Shown here: piece after piece, positions 15,239-23,308 of the stretch
Layout of the letters: every line of letters begins with the position of its first letter
Numbering within the stretch: position 1 is the first letter of the stretch
Assembly: GCA_030452985.1 (NCBI GenBank)
Contig: JAKDLG010000042.1
Span: 1-32,507 of the forward strand
Reading direction: 5' to 3'
DNA: 32,507 bases
From: Humibacillus sp.
GTDB taxonomy: Bacteria; Actinomycetota; Actinomycetes; Actinomycetales; Dermatophilaceae
Translations under genes and position numbers: made by a program
The notes under the pieces: generated by a model
The model's input: the letters and a program-made list of their open reading frames with translations, nothing else
Database searches by the model: none
What the model was told of the DNA's origin: nothing

Positions 15239-16819
15239 ATGTCTGTTGAAGGACCCCGCCAGGATGCGGGAAACACCAAGCCGCTGACCACGGTCGCCGG
15301 CGCCCCGGTCTGGGACGGCGAGAACTCCGTCACCGCCGGTCCGCGCGGTCCGTTGCTGCTCCAGGACGTCTGGTTCCTCGAGAAGCTCGCTCACTTCGAC
15401 CGTGAGGTCATTCCCGAGCGGCGCATGCACGCGAAGGGCTCGGGCGCCTACGGCACCTTCACCGTCACGAACGACATCACGAAGTACTCCTGCGCCAAGG
15501 TCTTCTCCGAGGTCGGCAAGCAGACCGAGATGTTCGCCCGTTTCTCCACCGTGGCCGGTGAGCGCGGTGCGGCCGACGCCGAGCGCGACATCCGCGGCTT
15601 CGCCGTGAAGTTCTACACCGAGGAGGGCAACTGGGACATCGTCGGTAACAACACCCCGGTCTTCTTCTTCCGCGACCCGCTACAGTTCCCCGACCTCAAC
15701 CACGCCGTCAAGCGTGACCCGCGCACCAACCTGCGCAACGCCGAGAACAACTGGGACTTCTGGACCAACCTGCCCGAGGCGCTGCACCAGGTCACGATCG
15801 TCATGTCCGACCGCGGCATCCCTGCGACGTACCGGAACATGCACGGCTTCGGCTCGCACACGTACTCGTTCTACAACGCCGAGGGCGAGCGCTTCTGGGT
15901 CAAGTTCCACCACCGCACCCAGCAGGGCATCAAGAACCTCACCGACGCCGAGTCGACCGAGCTCATCGGCAGCGACCGCGAGAGCCACCAGCGCGACCTC
16001 TTCGACGCGATCGAGGGCGGCGACTTCCCGAAGTGGAAGCTCTTCGTGCAGGTCATGCCCGAGGCCGACGCCGCCAAGGTGCCATACCACCCCTTCGACC
16101 TGACCAAGGTGTGGCCCAAGGCCGACTACCCGCTCATCGAGGTCGGCGAGTGGGAGCTCAACCGCAACCCCGAGAACTACTTCCTCGACGTCGAGCAGGC
16201 CGCCTTCTCGCCGACGAACATCGTGCCTGGCATCAGCTTCTCGCCCGACCGGATGCTGCAGGGCCGGCTCTTCTCCTACGGTGACGCCCAGCGCTACCGC
16301 CTCGGGATCAACCACCACCAGATCCCGGTCAACTCCCCCCGTGGCGTCGAGCACCCCAACGACCCGCACCGCGACGGCCCCGGGCGCATCTCGGCCGGTG
16401 GCACCCCGTCGATCACCCCGAACTCCTATGGCCGCTACTCCAGCCAGCCGCAGTACAAGGAGCCGTCGTGGGCCATCGACTCGACCGCTGACCGGTTCAA
16501 CCACCGTGACGACGACCAGGACTACTTCAGCCAGGTCGGCATCCTCTTCCGCGACAAGATGACGCCCGCCCAGCAGCAGGTGCTGTTCGAGAACACGGCT
16601 CGCGGCATCACGGGCGCCTCGAAGGAGACCATCGAGCGTCACATCCACAACTGCACGCAGGCCGACCCGGCCTACGGCGCGGGAGTGCGGGCCGCCATCG
16701 ACGCCCTCAACGCCGACACTCCGCAGGAGGTCGCGAAGGGCGCCGCCAACGACAACGCCCCCACCACCGGCGCACCGACCGAGCGGTCTGACAGCCAGGG
16801 TTTCGCCACGACCCACTGA
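15239..16819 (+). CDS. katA: Heme catalase (monofunctional)
   Basis: A 526-residue monofunctional catalase, which splits hydrogen peroxide to water and oxygen. The catalytic His lies in [16 protein letters not shown]; distal-side Asn in [20 protein letters not shown]; heme-ligand Tyr in [14 protein letters not shown]; and the clade-3-like [14 protein letters not shown] follows. All are intact. The length matches small-subunit catalases. An AGGAG element lies 8 nt before the ATG. It is co-transcribed with the upstream Fur regulator, giving peroxide-induced expression, and ends at a clear hairpin terminator. The C-terminal 35 residues ([19 protein letters not shown]) are polar and probably disordered. 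Confidence 0.95.
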   Translation: MSVEGPRQDAGNTKPLTTVAGAPVWDGENSVTAGPRGPLLLQDVWFLEKLAHFDREVIPERRMHAKGSGAYGTFTVTNDITKYSCAKVFSEVGKQTEMFARFSTVAGERGAADAERDIRGFAVKFYTEEGNWDIVGNNTPVFFFRDPLQFPDLNHAVKRDPRTNLRNAENNWDFWTNLPEALHQVTIVMSDRGIPATYRNMHGFGSHTYSFYNAEGERFWVKFHHRTQQGIKNLTDAESTELIGSDRESHQRDLFDAIEGGDFPKWKLFVQVMPEADAAKVPYHPFDLTKVWPKADYPLIEVGEWELNRNPENYFLDVEQAAFSPTNIVPGISFSPDRMLQGRLFSYGDAQRYRLGINHHQIPVNSPRGVEHPNDPHRDGPGRISAGGTPSITPNSYGRYSSQPQYKEPSWAIDSTADRFNHRDDDQDYFSQVGILFRDKMTPAQQQVLFENTARGITGASKETIERHIHNCTQADPAYGAGVRAAIDALNADTPQEVAKGAANDNAPTTGAPTERSDSQGFATTH

Positions 16820-16837
16820 TCGACGTTCCTCACGTCG

Positions 16838-16872
16838 AAGGGCCGGTTACGCACACGCGTGGCCGGCCCTTT
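16838..16872 (+). terminator. Rho-independent-type terminator of furA-katA
   Basis: AAGGGCCGG (16838-16846) pairs with CCGGCCCTT (16863-16871), a 9-bp stem with a 16-nt loop, followed by TTCGG. It lies 19 nt after the catalase stop. Confidence 0.75.
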
Positions 16873-17030
16873 CGGCATCCGTTCACCAGTTACGCACCGG
16901 GGCGGAGCCCTCCAGCCCGGCGGGCCAGGGCGACTTGCGGCAATTTCCGGTTGCGGGCCACGGGCGGGCCCAGCCGACCTGGCCGGTCGTCCGGCATGTA
17001 GGTTCTCGTGCACGTTGTCGTTGTCTCGCT

Positions 17031-17069
17031 TTCTTGTCACCTGCGTGTCACGTTCCTGACTTCTTGTCA
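17031..17069 (+). repeat. Direct repeats TTCTTGTCA with additional TGTCA motifs
   Basis: TTCTTGTCA occurs at 17031-17039 and again at 17061-17069, exactly 30 bp apart, with GTGTCA at 17045-17050 between. TTGTCG/TTGTCT motifs lie just upstream (about 17015-17026). Repeated TGTCA-type motifs are reminiscent of transposase-binding sites at Tn7/Mu-type element ends, which would fit the TnsA-like fragment that follows. This link is speculative. Confidence 0.4.
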
Positions 17070-17074
17070 TCGGG

Positions 17075-17240
17075 GTGGAGCCGGACCGGCTCCGGTTGAC
17101 GGAGCTGCGGTACTGCAGGGCTGAAGACGACGAGGTGGTGACCACTGTCGCCGAGGCCGACGTCACTGCCTTGGCCCAGGGGTTGCCGGTGCGGGAGTTC
17201 GCTCGGCATCCTCATCAGGGCAACTACCCGGGCCGGTTCG
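17075..17240 (+). pseudogene. Possible TnsA-like transposase endonuclease, N-terminal fragment
   Basis: From a GTG at 17075 the frame gives about 55 residues: RLRLTELRYCRAEDDEVVTT, then VREFARHPHQGNYPGRF. The segment LPVREFARHPHQGNYPGRF recalls the 'PVR-F-S-x-GQ-N-PG' stretch that opens actinobacterial TnsA-like endonuclease subunits. The likeness then stops and the frame runs meaninglessly into the antisense of the MFS gene. No TnsA catalytic residues and no TnsB/TnsC are present. The rest of this gap (17241-17456) holds only a near-perfect hairpin (CCGTTCCGCAA-GCAG-TTGCGGACGG, 17271-17295). The family call is tentative. Confidence 0.35.
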
Positions 17241-17456
17241 TGCTCTCACCTTCCGTTGCGACCAACGCACCCGTTCCGCAAGCAGTTGCGGACGGTTCGG
17301 CGTGCGGTCATTCGCGGCTCCTAGACGCGGTCTCGTCTCGACCAACGTGCCTGGGCATCACACCTAGTCCCGACGCAAATATGGTCACCTCAGATGTTGC
17401 GAGGTCGGCGGGAACGGCATGTCCTCTTATGGCGAGGCCGGGTCACGCAGGACTGC

Positions 17457-18917
17457 TCAGGTCCGTGTCGCGACGGGTTCGTCGGCTCCGAGCTCGGCTT
17501 CGACGGCGGCGTGGTGGGCGTGGACTTGGGCTCGCGATGGTAGGAGGAGGCTGGCGAGGGCGGCGAGGGCGTAACCGCCGGCGGCGATCCAGCATGCCGC
17601 GATCAGCCCGGCCCGTAGCGCGGCCGCGTCGTACGAGGAGCCCATTACCGAGAAGAACACCGTGCCGATGACCGCGACCCCGAGGGCTGCACCAACCTGC
17701 TGCACGGTGCCGTAGGCGCCAGACGCGGCACCCGCCTCGGAGGTCGGGACGGTGGCGAGTGCGACGTCGACCAGGGGAACGACAAGCAGCCCGAGTCCGA
17801 TGCCGCTGATCGCCAGCGCAGGGCAGAGGTCCCACGTCGAGAGGGCGTCGCCCTGGGCATGGACGATCTCCAACACCCAGACTGTCGCGGCAGACTGGAG
17901 CGCGGCGCCGGTGACCATCACCACTTTGCCCAGTTTCGTCCCGAGCGGCACAGAGATTGCGACGCCCACGAATGCGCCGAGGCTGAACGGGAGCAGGGTG
18001 AGTCCCGCGTGGATCGCGGTCCACCCGAGACCGGTCTGAACGTAGAGCATCACCACAAGCGCGAACCCGGCCAAGGCTCCCTGGAACGTGCCCTGGGTGA
18101 CGAGCCCGGCGGAGAACCCGCGGTCCCGGAACAGCCGCATCGGGAGCAGCGCCGACTGGCCCGCTCGTTCCTGCCGCCGCTGGTGGACGACGAACGCGGC
18201 GAGCACGGCGAGCCCGCCGGCGCCGATGGCCCAGATCCATGCAGCCCAGTCCTGCTGACGTCCTTCGATGAGGGCGTAGACGACGGCGAGGAGGCCGACC
18301 GTGGCCAGCACCAGGCCGACCGGGTCGAGCCGGAGGGGGTGCTCAGAACGGGTCTCGGGCACCCACTTCAGCGCCAGGACGACCAGCGCGATGCCGATCG
18401 GGAGGTTGATCAGGAAGATGCTGCGCCAGCCAACACCGAAGGCGTCGCTGCTCACCAGCCAGCCACCGAGGACCGGGCCGATCACTGCGGAGGTGCCGGA
18501 AACAGCGCCGATCACGCCGTAGATCGCCGGTCGCTCGCGCGGTGCGTAGAGAGCCTGCACGGAGGAGAGGACCTGGGGCACCATCATCGCCGCGAAGCCA
18601 CCCTGGACGACGCGGGCGGCGATCAGCACACCGATCGTCGGGGCGAAGCAGGCCAAGGCGCTCCCGGCGGTGAAGCCGAGCACGCCGACCGCGAACAAGC
18701 GCCGTCGGCCGAGAATATCGCCGAGCCGGCCACCGGTGATCATGAGGACGGCAAAGGCCAGCAGGTAGCCGCCGACCACCCACTCGAGCTGCGCCCCCGA
18801 CGCGTCCAGGTCGGTGCGGATCGAGGGAAGTGCGACATTGACGATCGTCGCGTCCAGCAGATCCATGAACGACGCGAAGATCAGTACGCCCATGGCGAGC
18901 CCGCGCTTGTCGGTCAT
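17457..18917 (-). CDS. DHA2-family (EmrB/QacA-like) multidrug MFS efflux transporter
   Basis: A 486-residue 14-helix drug:proton antiporter. Helix 1 contains the family motif D1 (FMDLLDATIVNVALPSI). Motif A is GGRLGDILGRRRLF and motif C is GAVSGTSAVIGPVLGGWLV. The remaining helices run to ALAALASLLLPSRAQ, with a short polar tail. All key motifs are intact, so it should be functional, unlike several neighbours. AGGAG lies 7 nt before the ATG. It is divergent from a MarR regulator with a 29-bp inverted repeat between them, the usual layout for an inducible drug pump. It sits within the decayed accessory region and may have come in by transfer. Confidence 0.92.
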   Translation of the reverse strand: MTDKRGLAMGVLIFASFMDLLDATIVNVALPSIRTDLDASGAQLEWVVGGYLLAFAVLMITGGRLGDILGRRRLFAVGVLGFTAGSALACFAPTIGVLIAARVVQGGFAAMMVPQVLSSVQALYAPRERPAIYGVIGAVSGTSAVIGPVLGGWLVSSDAFGVGWRSIFLINLPIGIALVVLALKWVPETRSEHPLRLDPVGLVLATVGLLAVVYALIEGRQQDWAAWIWAIGAGGLAVLAAFVVHQRRQERAGQSALLPMRLFRDRGFSAGLVTQGTFQGALAGFALVVMLYVQTGLGWTAIHAGLTLLPFSLGAFVGVAISVPLGTKLGKVVMVTGAALQSAATVWVLEIVHAQGDALSTWDLCPALAISGIGLGLLVVPLVDVALATVPTSEAGAASGAYGTVQQVGAALGVAVIGTVFFSVMGSSYDAAALRAGLIAACWIAAGGYALAALASLLLPSRAQVHAHHAAVEAELGADEPVATRT

Positions 18918-18966
18918 CTCGTGCTCCTGTGTGTAGTCTGCGAACAGAGGTCCCGTTATGAGTTAT

Positions 18967-18995
18967 CTCCGTATCGGAATATTCCCGATATGGAG
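18967..18995. promoter_or_regulatory. Operator between the DHA2 transporter and its MarR regulator
   Basis: Inverted repeat CTCC-G-TATCGG / CCGATA-T-GGAG (10 of 11 positions pair) around a 7-nt centre. A perfect GGAATATTCC palindrome (18976-18985) lies across its centre. It occupies the 100-bp divergent intergenic region, so a bound MarR dimer could control both genes. Confidence 0.7.
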
Positions 18996-19017
18996 AGAGT
19001 AAGCGAGGGTTGTCGTC

Positions 19018-19449
19018 TTGTCCACTCGGAACCAGGTCGGTGAGCAGATCGCGGGCGCGATGCAAGAGGTCATCGCAGCTGCGGTCCTCACCAATGAGCG
19101 GATTGCCCGGTCGGTAGGGCTCAACGTCGTGGACTTCCAGACGTACGGCGTACTTCTGCGTCACGGCGAGCCCATGACCCCCGGCCAGGTGTCCCAGGTG
19201 ACCGAGCTTCCCTCGAGCACCACGACCCGGGTGCTCGACCGCCTGGAAGGCAAGGGCATGGTCGAGCGAAGACCCGACCCAGATGACCGGCGCAAGGTCT
19301 GGGTGAACCCACTCCCGTTCGAGGAGGAGCAGGTGGGTGCGGCGTACGACGAAATCGTGCGTCAGATGTCCGAGGTCCACACCGGGTTCACCGTCGCGGA
19401 ACTACAGACGGTGCTGCGCTATTTGCACGCCATGAAGCACATCCGCTGA
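19018..19449 (+). CDS. MarR-family transcriptional regulator
   Basis: A 143-residue MarR protein. Helices AGAMQEVIAAAVLTNERIA and VDFQTYGVLLRHGEP precede the recognition region MTPGQVSQVTELPSSTTTRV, then LDRLEGKGMVERRPDPDDRR (wing) and KVWVNPLPFEEEQVG. It is divergent from the DHA2 pump with an operator in the gap, so it is very probably that pump's repressor. The start appears to be TTG at 19018, with GAGGG about 6 nt upstream; no ATG fits the frame before the first conserved helix. Confidence 0.87.
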   Translation: MSTRNQVGEQIAGAMQEVIAAAVLTNERIARSVGLNVVDFQTYGVLLRHGEPMTPGQVSQVTELPSSTTTRVLDRLEGKGMVERRPDPDDRRKVWVNPLPFEEEQVGAAYDEIVRQMSEVHTGFTVAELQTVLRYLHAMKHIR

Positions 19450-19529
19450 GTTGGCAGCGGCAGGTCTCATGCGGCGGTTGGACGCGGGTCCCCGGGAACT
19501 CTTGTCGCCGCGGCGTGGGAGGAGCCAGG

Positions 19530-20025
19530 TCAGGTTTCGAGGAGCAGCTCGAACTCAAGCTCGTGGTCGATTCGTACTCTGGTGGCGTCACGTACCGGGA
19601 TCGTCGGCTTGAGCTTCCTCGACACATGAACGGCATGCCGGTGCAGGGCGCACAGATCCATGCCGAGGCGCTGGTAGAAGCCGATTGCGGCGAGGTTGTT
19701 GTTCGTGGTCACGAGCCAGACCCGCCGGCACCCCCTTGCTCGCGCCTCAGCGACACAGCGCCCCATCAGCGCCCGCCCGATGCCCCGCCGCGGCTCCGTG
19801 GTGCCGATGGCGACGACCTCGTACGCGGTCCCTGACGTCGACCAGGACCAGCCCGACGCGCCGACCACCCAGCGTGGCCAAGTAGCCCGGTAGCCCGGCA
19901 GCTTCGACGAGCTCCCCGAGCCTCGCCACGGACGTCGACGTCCACTCCAGCACCAGCGTCTCCGCCACCCAGTCGCGATCACCTTGCGCGATCTGCCTGA
20001 CCAGCGGAATGGAGTCTGACGGCAC
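19530..20025 (-). pseudogene. GNAT-family N-acetyltransferase, frameshifted
   Basis: Two overlapping minus frames together make one GNAT protein of about 165 residues. The first, from GTG 20025, reads VRQIAQGDRDWVAETLVLEW ... YLATLGGRRVGLVLVDVRDR. The second continues GTAYEVVAIGTTEPRRGIGR (acetyl-CoA loop Q/RxxGxG), ALMGRCVAEARARGCRRVWL, TTNNNLAAIGFYQRLGMD and a short tail. The crossover is at about 19832-19845, inside a GGGACC stretch, where one extra base (or two missing) breaks the frame. Everything else looks intact, so the loss is recent or a sequence error. The substrate is unknown. Confidence 0.75.
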
Positions 20026-20109
20026 GCAACCATCATCCACCCGCTCACGAGCGTGCGGCCATTGCCGCGGCCACCGCGCACCTGCCGGTGTCAGGCACGT
20101 CAACAAGCG

Positions 20110-20386
20110 GCGGAGAGACGCGACGGAAAACCGGCTCAGGGCAACGTCCGACCATCGGCTACTTGTTCAATGGAAGCAAGATCGGTGCCTGGCAAGGCTC
20201 GGTCCAGGCGTTCGGGGTGTCGCTCTCAATGCGGCTCCTCACCTTTCGGGTGTGGCTCTCTTTTGGCCTGCGCAACCCGGACGTCGCCAGGGCCGGGAGA
20301 GGCTCAAGAGAGGTTTGCCCACAGCTCGAAGCAGCGTTGCCCTCCCAGCTCGACGACCAGTTGGTTCGAGCAGAAGGAGAGCAACC
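20110..20386 (+). other. Non-coding leader of the first IS110 copy; possible bridge-RNA region
   Basis: About 275 bp without a convincing gene precede the IS110 transposase. In IS110 elements of this side-type the region upstream of the recombinase gene encodes the bridge RNA that pairs with target and donor DNA. Repeated purine/pyrimidine blocks (GGCTCCTC, TGGCTCTC, GAGAGGCTC, AAGAGAGG) between about 20228 and 20315 could form such structure. The left end of the element is not located. The bridge-RNA reading is inference from the family only. Confidence 0.3.
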
Positions 20387-21101
20387 ATGGAAGAGGACAC
20401 AGCAAGCCGCGTGGTGATCGGGATGGACCCGCACAAGCGGTCGGTCACCATCGAGGTGATGGGCCCGCAGGAAGCCATCCTTGATGGTGGCCGGTTCGAC
20501 ACCGTCCCGGCCGGCTACCAGGCCATGCTCGCGGTAGCGCGGGCCTTCTCGCAGCGGGTCTGGGCCATCGAGGGCTGCAACGGGATCGGGCGCCACGTCG
20601 CGGTCCGGCTCCTGGCCGACGGTGAGCAGGTCATCGACGTGCCACCGAAGCTGTCCGCCCGGGTGCGGACCTTCGCGACCGGTCAGGGCCGCAAGACCGA
20701 CGCGACCGACGCGCACTCGATCGCGCTCGTCGGGGTCCGGATGGCCGGGTTGCGACCGGTCGTCAACGACGAGCAGCTCGCCGTGCTGCGGTGCTGGTCG
20801 ACCGGCGCCGGTCCCTCGGTGAGGACCACACCCGGATGGTCTCCCTGCTGCGTCACCTTCTGCTGGAGCTGATCCCGGGCGGAGCGAAGAAGGACCTGTC
20901 CGCCGCCCAGGCCAAGAAGCTGCTCGCGACCGTGCGCCCACGCGACGTGGCCGGTAAGACCCGGCGGCGGGTCGCGGCCGAGCTGGTGGGCGACTTGGAG
21001 CGGATCTACACCCGCAAGAAGGCCGCGAACAAGGAGCTGTCCGAGCTGCTCAGCCCGGCGGGCACCACCCTGACCGAACTGCACGGCATCGGACCCTCCG
21101 G
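20387..21101 (+). pseudogene. IS110-family transposase copy 1 (frameshifted, C-terminally cut)
   Basis: From ATG 20387 (AAGGAG 8 nt upstream), the DEDD RuvC-like N-terminal domain is recognisable: VVIGMDPHKRSVTIEVMG, VWAIEGCNGIGRHVAVRLLA, KLSARVRTFATGQGRKTD and ATDAHSIALVGVRMAG. At about 20791 one base is missing compared with copy 2 (GCGGTGCTGG against GCGGCTGCTGG), which shifts the frame. The next frame continues LVDRRRSLGEDHTRMVSLLR to LTELHGIGPSG at about 21101. There the sequence switches abruptly to an unrelated hydrolase tail, so the serine-bearing Transposase_20 domain is missing. It cannot be active by itself. Confidence 0.88.
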
Positions 21102-21497
21102 AGAGCACACCCGCCACCGCCGCGCCAGCTGGTTCTGCTGTGGGACGTCGCCCCCGACGGGCAGGCCACCATGCTCGACGAGCAGATGTCGCTCGTCGAC
21201 GGCGCGACGACCCGGCTCGACCTGTTGTCGACCGACTGGACGCTGCGGAGAGGTCACCAGCTCGTGATCCGGGTGGGCACGAACACCTCGTTCTCGTGGG
21301 CCGACTCCCCCTCGAACCAGAGGATCACGGTCGAGAACGCCTCCCTCGCCCTCGACCTGCAGATCACGAGACACGACGTGGCGACGCAGGGCAGCCGGTC
21401 GCCGTACCTCAACGCGTACCTCGACTACTACACCCAGGCCCGGGATGCCGTAGCGCGGGGAACGTTCACCAGCAACGTTCCTCAGAGCCCAGGCTGA
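21102..21497 (+). pseudogene. CocE/NonD-type hydrolase, C-terminal domain remnant
   Basis: An open frame of about 131 residues without a start: PPPPRQLVLLWDVAPDGQAT, SLVDGATTRLDLLSTDWTLR, RGHQLVIRVGTNTSFSWADS and RITVENASLALDLQI. This is the beta-sandwich (X-Pro dipeptidyl-peptidase C-terminal type) domain that ends S15/CocE hydrolases: 'xLxDVxPDGxx' and 'LxxGHxLxIxxxTxxxxxxxS' are characteristic. The catalytic domain is absent, and the 5' side is joined directly to the broken IS110 copy. The stop at 21495-21497 is natural. A perfect hairpin follows at 21531. The intact fusion protein at 26386-29454 carries a related domain but is not its direct partner. Confidence 0.65.
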
Positions 21498-21530
21498 CCA
21501 CCACCGGCCGAAGAGCTGCGCCGTCGGGGC

Positions 21531-21554
21531 GCCGGATGCCGATGGGCATCCGGC
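21531..21554 (+). terminator. Perfect 10-bp hairpin after the hydrolase remnant
   Basis: GCCGGATGCC-GATG-GGCATCCGGC forms a perfect 10-bp stem with a 4-nt loop, 34 nt after the CocE-type stop codon. Terminator function is inferred. It contains the over-represented octamer in both orientations. Confidence 0.6.
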
Positions 21555-21641
21555 GGACATGCCTTCGATCCTTGCCGGTGCCGCGACGCACTCCCGCAGC
21601 ACGTACCGCACACTGAGCTGACGCCACTGACCCCGTCGGCG

Positions 21642-22717
21642 GTGAACGAGACGTCGACCGACACTGTCGATGTCGATGCTCTCACCCTCAGGAAGGTAGC
21701 CGCGGTGCCGCAGGAGTCTGGCCACGACAACAAGCTCGGGGTGGCCATCGTCGTCGCCCTCGGCGTCATGTCGTCTTTCGGCCCGCTCTCGATCGACCTG
21801 TACCTGCCCGGCCTGCCACAGGTGGCCCGAGACCTGGGCGTGTCGGCCGAAGGCGTGGCTCTGACGCTGACCTCGTGCACGCTGGGCCTTGGCGTCGGGC
21901 AGCTGATCGTCGGGCCTCTCTCAGATCGCTGGGGGCGGCGCACGCCGCTGATGGCCGGAATCCTGCTCTTCACCGTCTTCTCGCTGGTCTGCGCGGTCGC
22001 TCAGACATTGCCGCTGCTGGTCGCTTCCCGCTTCGTGCAGGCCCTGGGCGGATCGGCCGGAATCGTGATCGCCCGCGCGGTGGCGCGCGATCTGCGTTCC
22101 GGCGCCGAGCTCGTGCGGCTGTTCTCCCTGATGCTGGCGGTGAACGGCCTCGCACCCGTGGTCGCGCCGGTACTGGGCGGCCAGCTGTTGCGGGTGGCGT
22201 CCTGGCGCTACGCGTTCGTCTCCCTCGCCGTTCTCGGTGCGCTGCTGCTGGCCCTCGTCTGGCGAGTCGTTCCCGAGTCGCTACCACCGGCCCGGCGCCG
22301 GGTGGGCGCCTCGTCCTCGGCACCCGCTGCGCTGCGTACGTCGGTCTGGCGCGGGGGCTCACGCTGCTGACCGCCGGCGCGGTGGCGGTGCTGCTGGCCG
22401 GTCCGACCGGCGCAGGACTCGGGCTGCTGCTGCCTGGCTTCTTCGTCGTGGGCACGGCGTTCGGAGTGTGCATCCCCACCATCAGCGCCACCGCGATGCA
22501 GGCCCACCCGCACAGTGCCGGTGCGGCCTCGGCGCTGCTGGGGGCGGCACAGTTCGTTGTCGGAGGAGCGATCGGCCCGCTCGCCGGTCGCGGTGCCTCA
22601 GGCGGCCCGGTGCTGCTCGGTGCCGTTATGACCGCCACGGCTGTGCTGGCCATTCTGGCGCTGACTCTGAGCCGGGCGAGCCACGATGGTGATGGCGTCG
22701 CAGATGAGGCGCACTGA
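21642..22717 (+). pseudogene. Bcr/CflA-type multidrug MFS transporter with internal deletion
   Basis: The first frame (GTG 21642) gives a normal Bcr/CflA N-terminal half: LGVMSSFGPLSIDLYLPGLP, VALTLTSCTLGLGVGQLIVG, PLSDRWGRRTPLMAGILLF, RFVQALGGSAGIVIARAVAR and WRYAFVSLAVLGALLLALVW. After RVVPESLPPARRRVGA the sequence jumps. In a second frame from about 22345, LTLLTAGAVAVLLAGPTGAG and FFVVGTAFGVCIPTISATAM run to the stop at 22717. About 100-120 residues (helices 7-9) are missing and the two halves are out of frame. This is a deletion, not a sequencing slip. The start codon is uncertain (GTG 21705 is another choice). Confidence 0.78.
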
Positions 22718-22840
22718 CGTCCACTGTTGTCGAGAAGCAGCCCAGGCTGAACACACGTGAGCGCGCCACTTGGCACAATCGCCGGTGCCGGCTGCAAGCA
22801 GGCAGGGTCGCGCCGTCCATTTGCTATGAGCGGACGTCCC

Positions 22841-22869
22841 TTGTCAGACGTCCATGCTCTTATAAGCGA
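22841..22869 (+). promoter_or_regulatory. Candidate NUDIX-gene promoter
   Basis: TTGTCA (22841-22846) and a near-consensus TATAAG (22861-22866) lie just before the ATG at 22870. The 14-bp spacer is short and only 3 nt separate the -10 from the start codon, so exact boxes are uncertain, but the AT-rich patch stands out from its GC-rich surroundings. Confidence 0.4.
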
Positions 22870-23274
22870 ATGGATGAGGTCGTTGTTGGCGCACTGGTCC
22901 GTGACGGCCGGGTCCTGCTCGCGCATCGAAGACCTGACAAGCGTGCGTACCCGAACGTGTGGGACCTGCCTGGCGGGCTCGTGGAGGCCGGCGAGTCAGA
23001 ACTGGACGCGCTGACGCGGGAGATGGACGAGGAGCTTGGCGTGCATATCCTGACGGACTCGGCGTCCCATCTGTGTCGGCTGGCCGCAGGACCTTCCGAA
23101 GAACCTGCACTCCTGAGCGCTTGGCTGGTCCGTGACTGGCAAGGAACGCCAGCCAACGTCGCTCCCGAAGAACACGACGACATCGGATGGTTCACCGTCG
23201 AGGAGTTCCCTCCTCCCGGCCATCCACTTCTGCGCGCGGCTCTGGTGGATGCGATGCGGAGCCACCGCGGCTGA
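22870..23274 (+). CDS. NUDIX hydrolase
   Basis: A 134-residue NUDIX protein. The full Nudix box GLVEAGESELDALTREMDEE continues LGV (G-x5-E-x7-RE-x2-EE-x-G), with the metal-binding glutamates present. The N-terminus VVVGALVRDGRVLLAHRRPD is typical of MutT-like house-cleaning enzymes that hydrolyse nucleoside diphosphate derivatives. The C-terminus EHDDIGWFTVEEFPPPGHPL is normal. The substrate is not predictable. It is intact although flanked by a broken transporter and by IS110 copy 2, which starts about 35 bp after its stop. Confidence 0.88.
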   Translation: MDEVVVGALVRDGRVLLAHRRPDKRAYPNVWDLPGGLVEAGESELDALTREMDEELGVHILTDSASHLCRLAAGPSEEPALLSAWLVRDWQGTPANVAPEEHDDIGWFTVEEFPPPGHPLLRAALVDAMRSHRG

Positions 23275-23308
23275 AAGTCGCGCGCCCATCGGCACAACGG
23301 CGCAGGGA

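Noticed and set aside
15680..16816. Long open frame (378 codons) antisense to catalase
   Set aside because: Produced by the third-position GC bias of katA; composition is Val/Gly/Asp/Arg-rich with no recognisable domain.
17859..19043. 394-codon frame antisense to the DHA2 transporter
   Set aside because: Charged, low-complexity text that mirrors transporter codons; no domain and no ribosome site.
22841..22866. PafBC-type DNA-damage promoter at the NUDIX gene
   Set aside because: TTGTCAG is present but the -10 lies at the wrong distance and lacks the final T.
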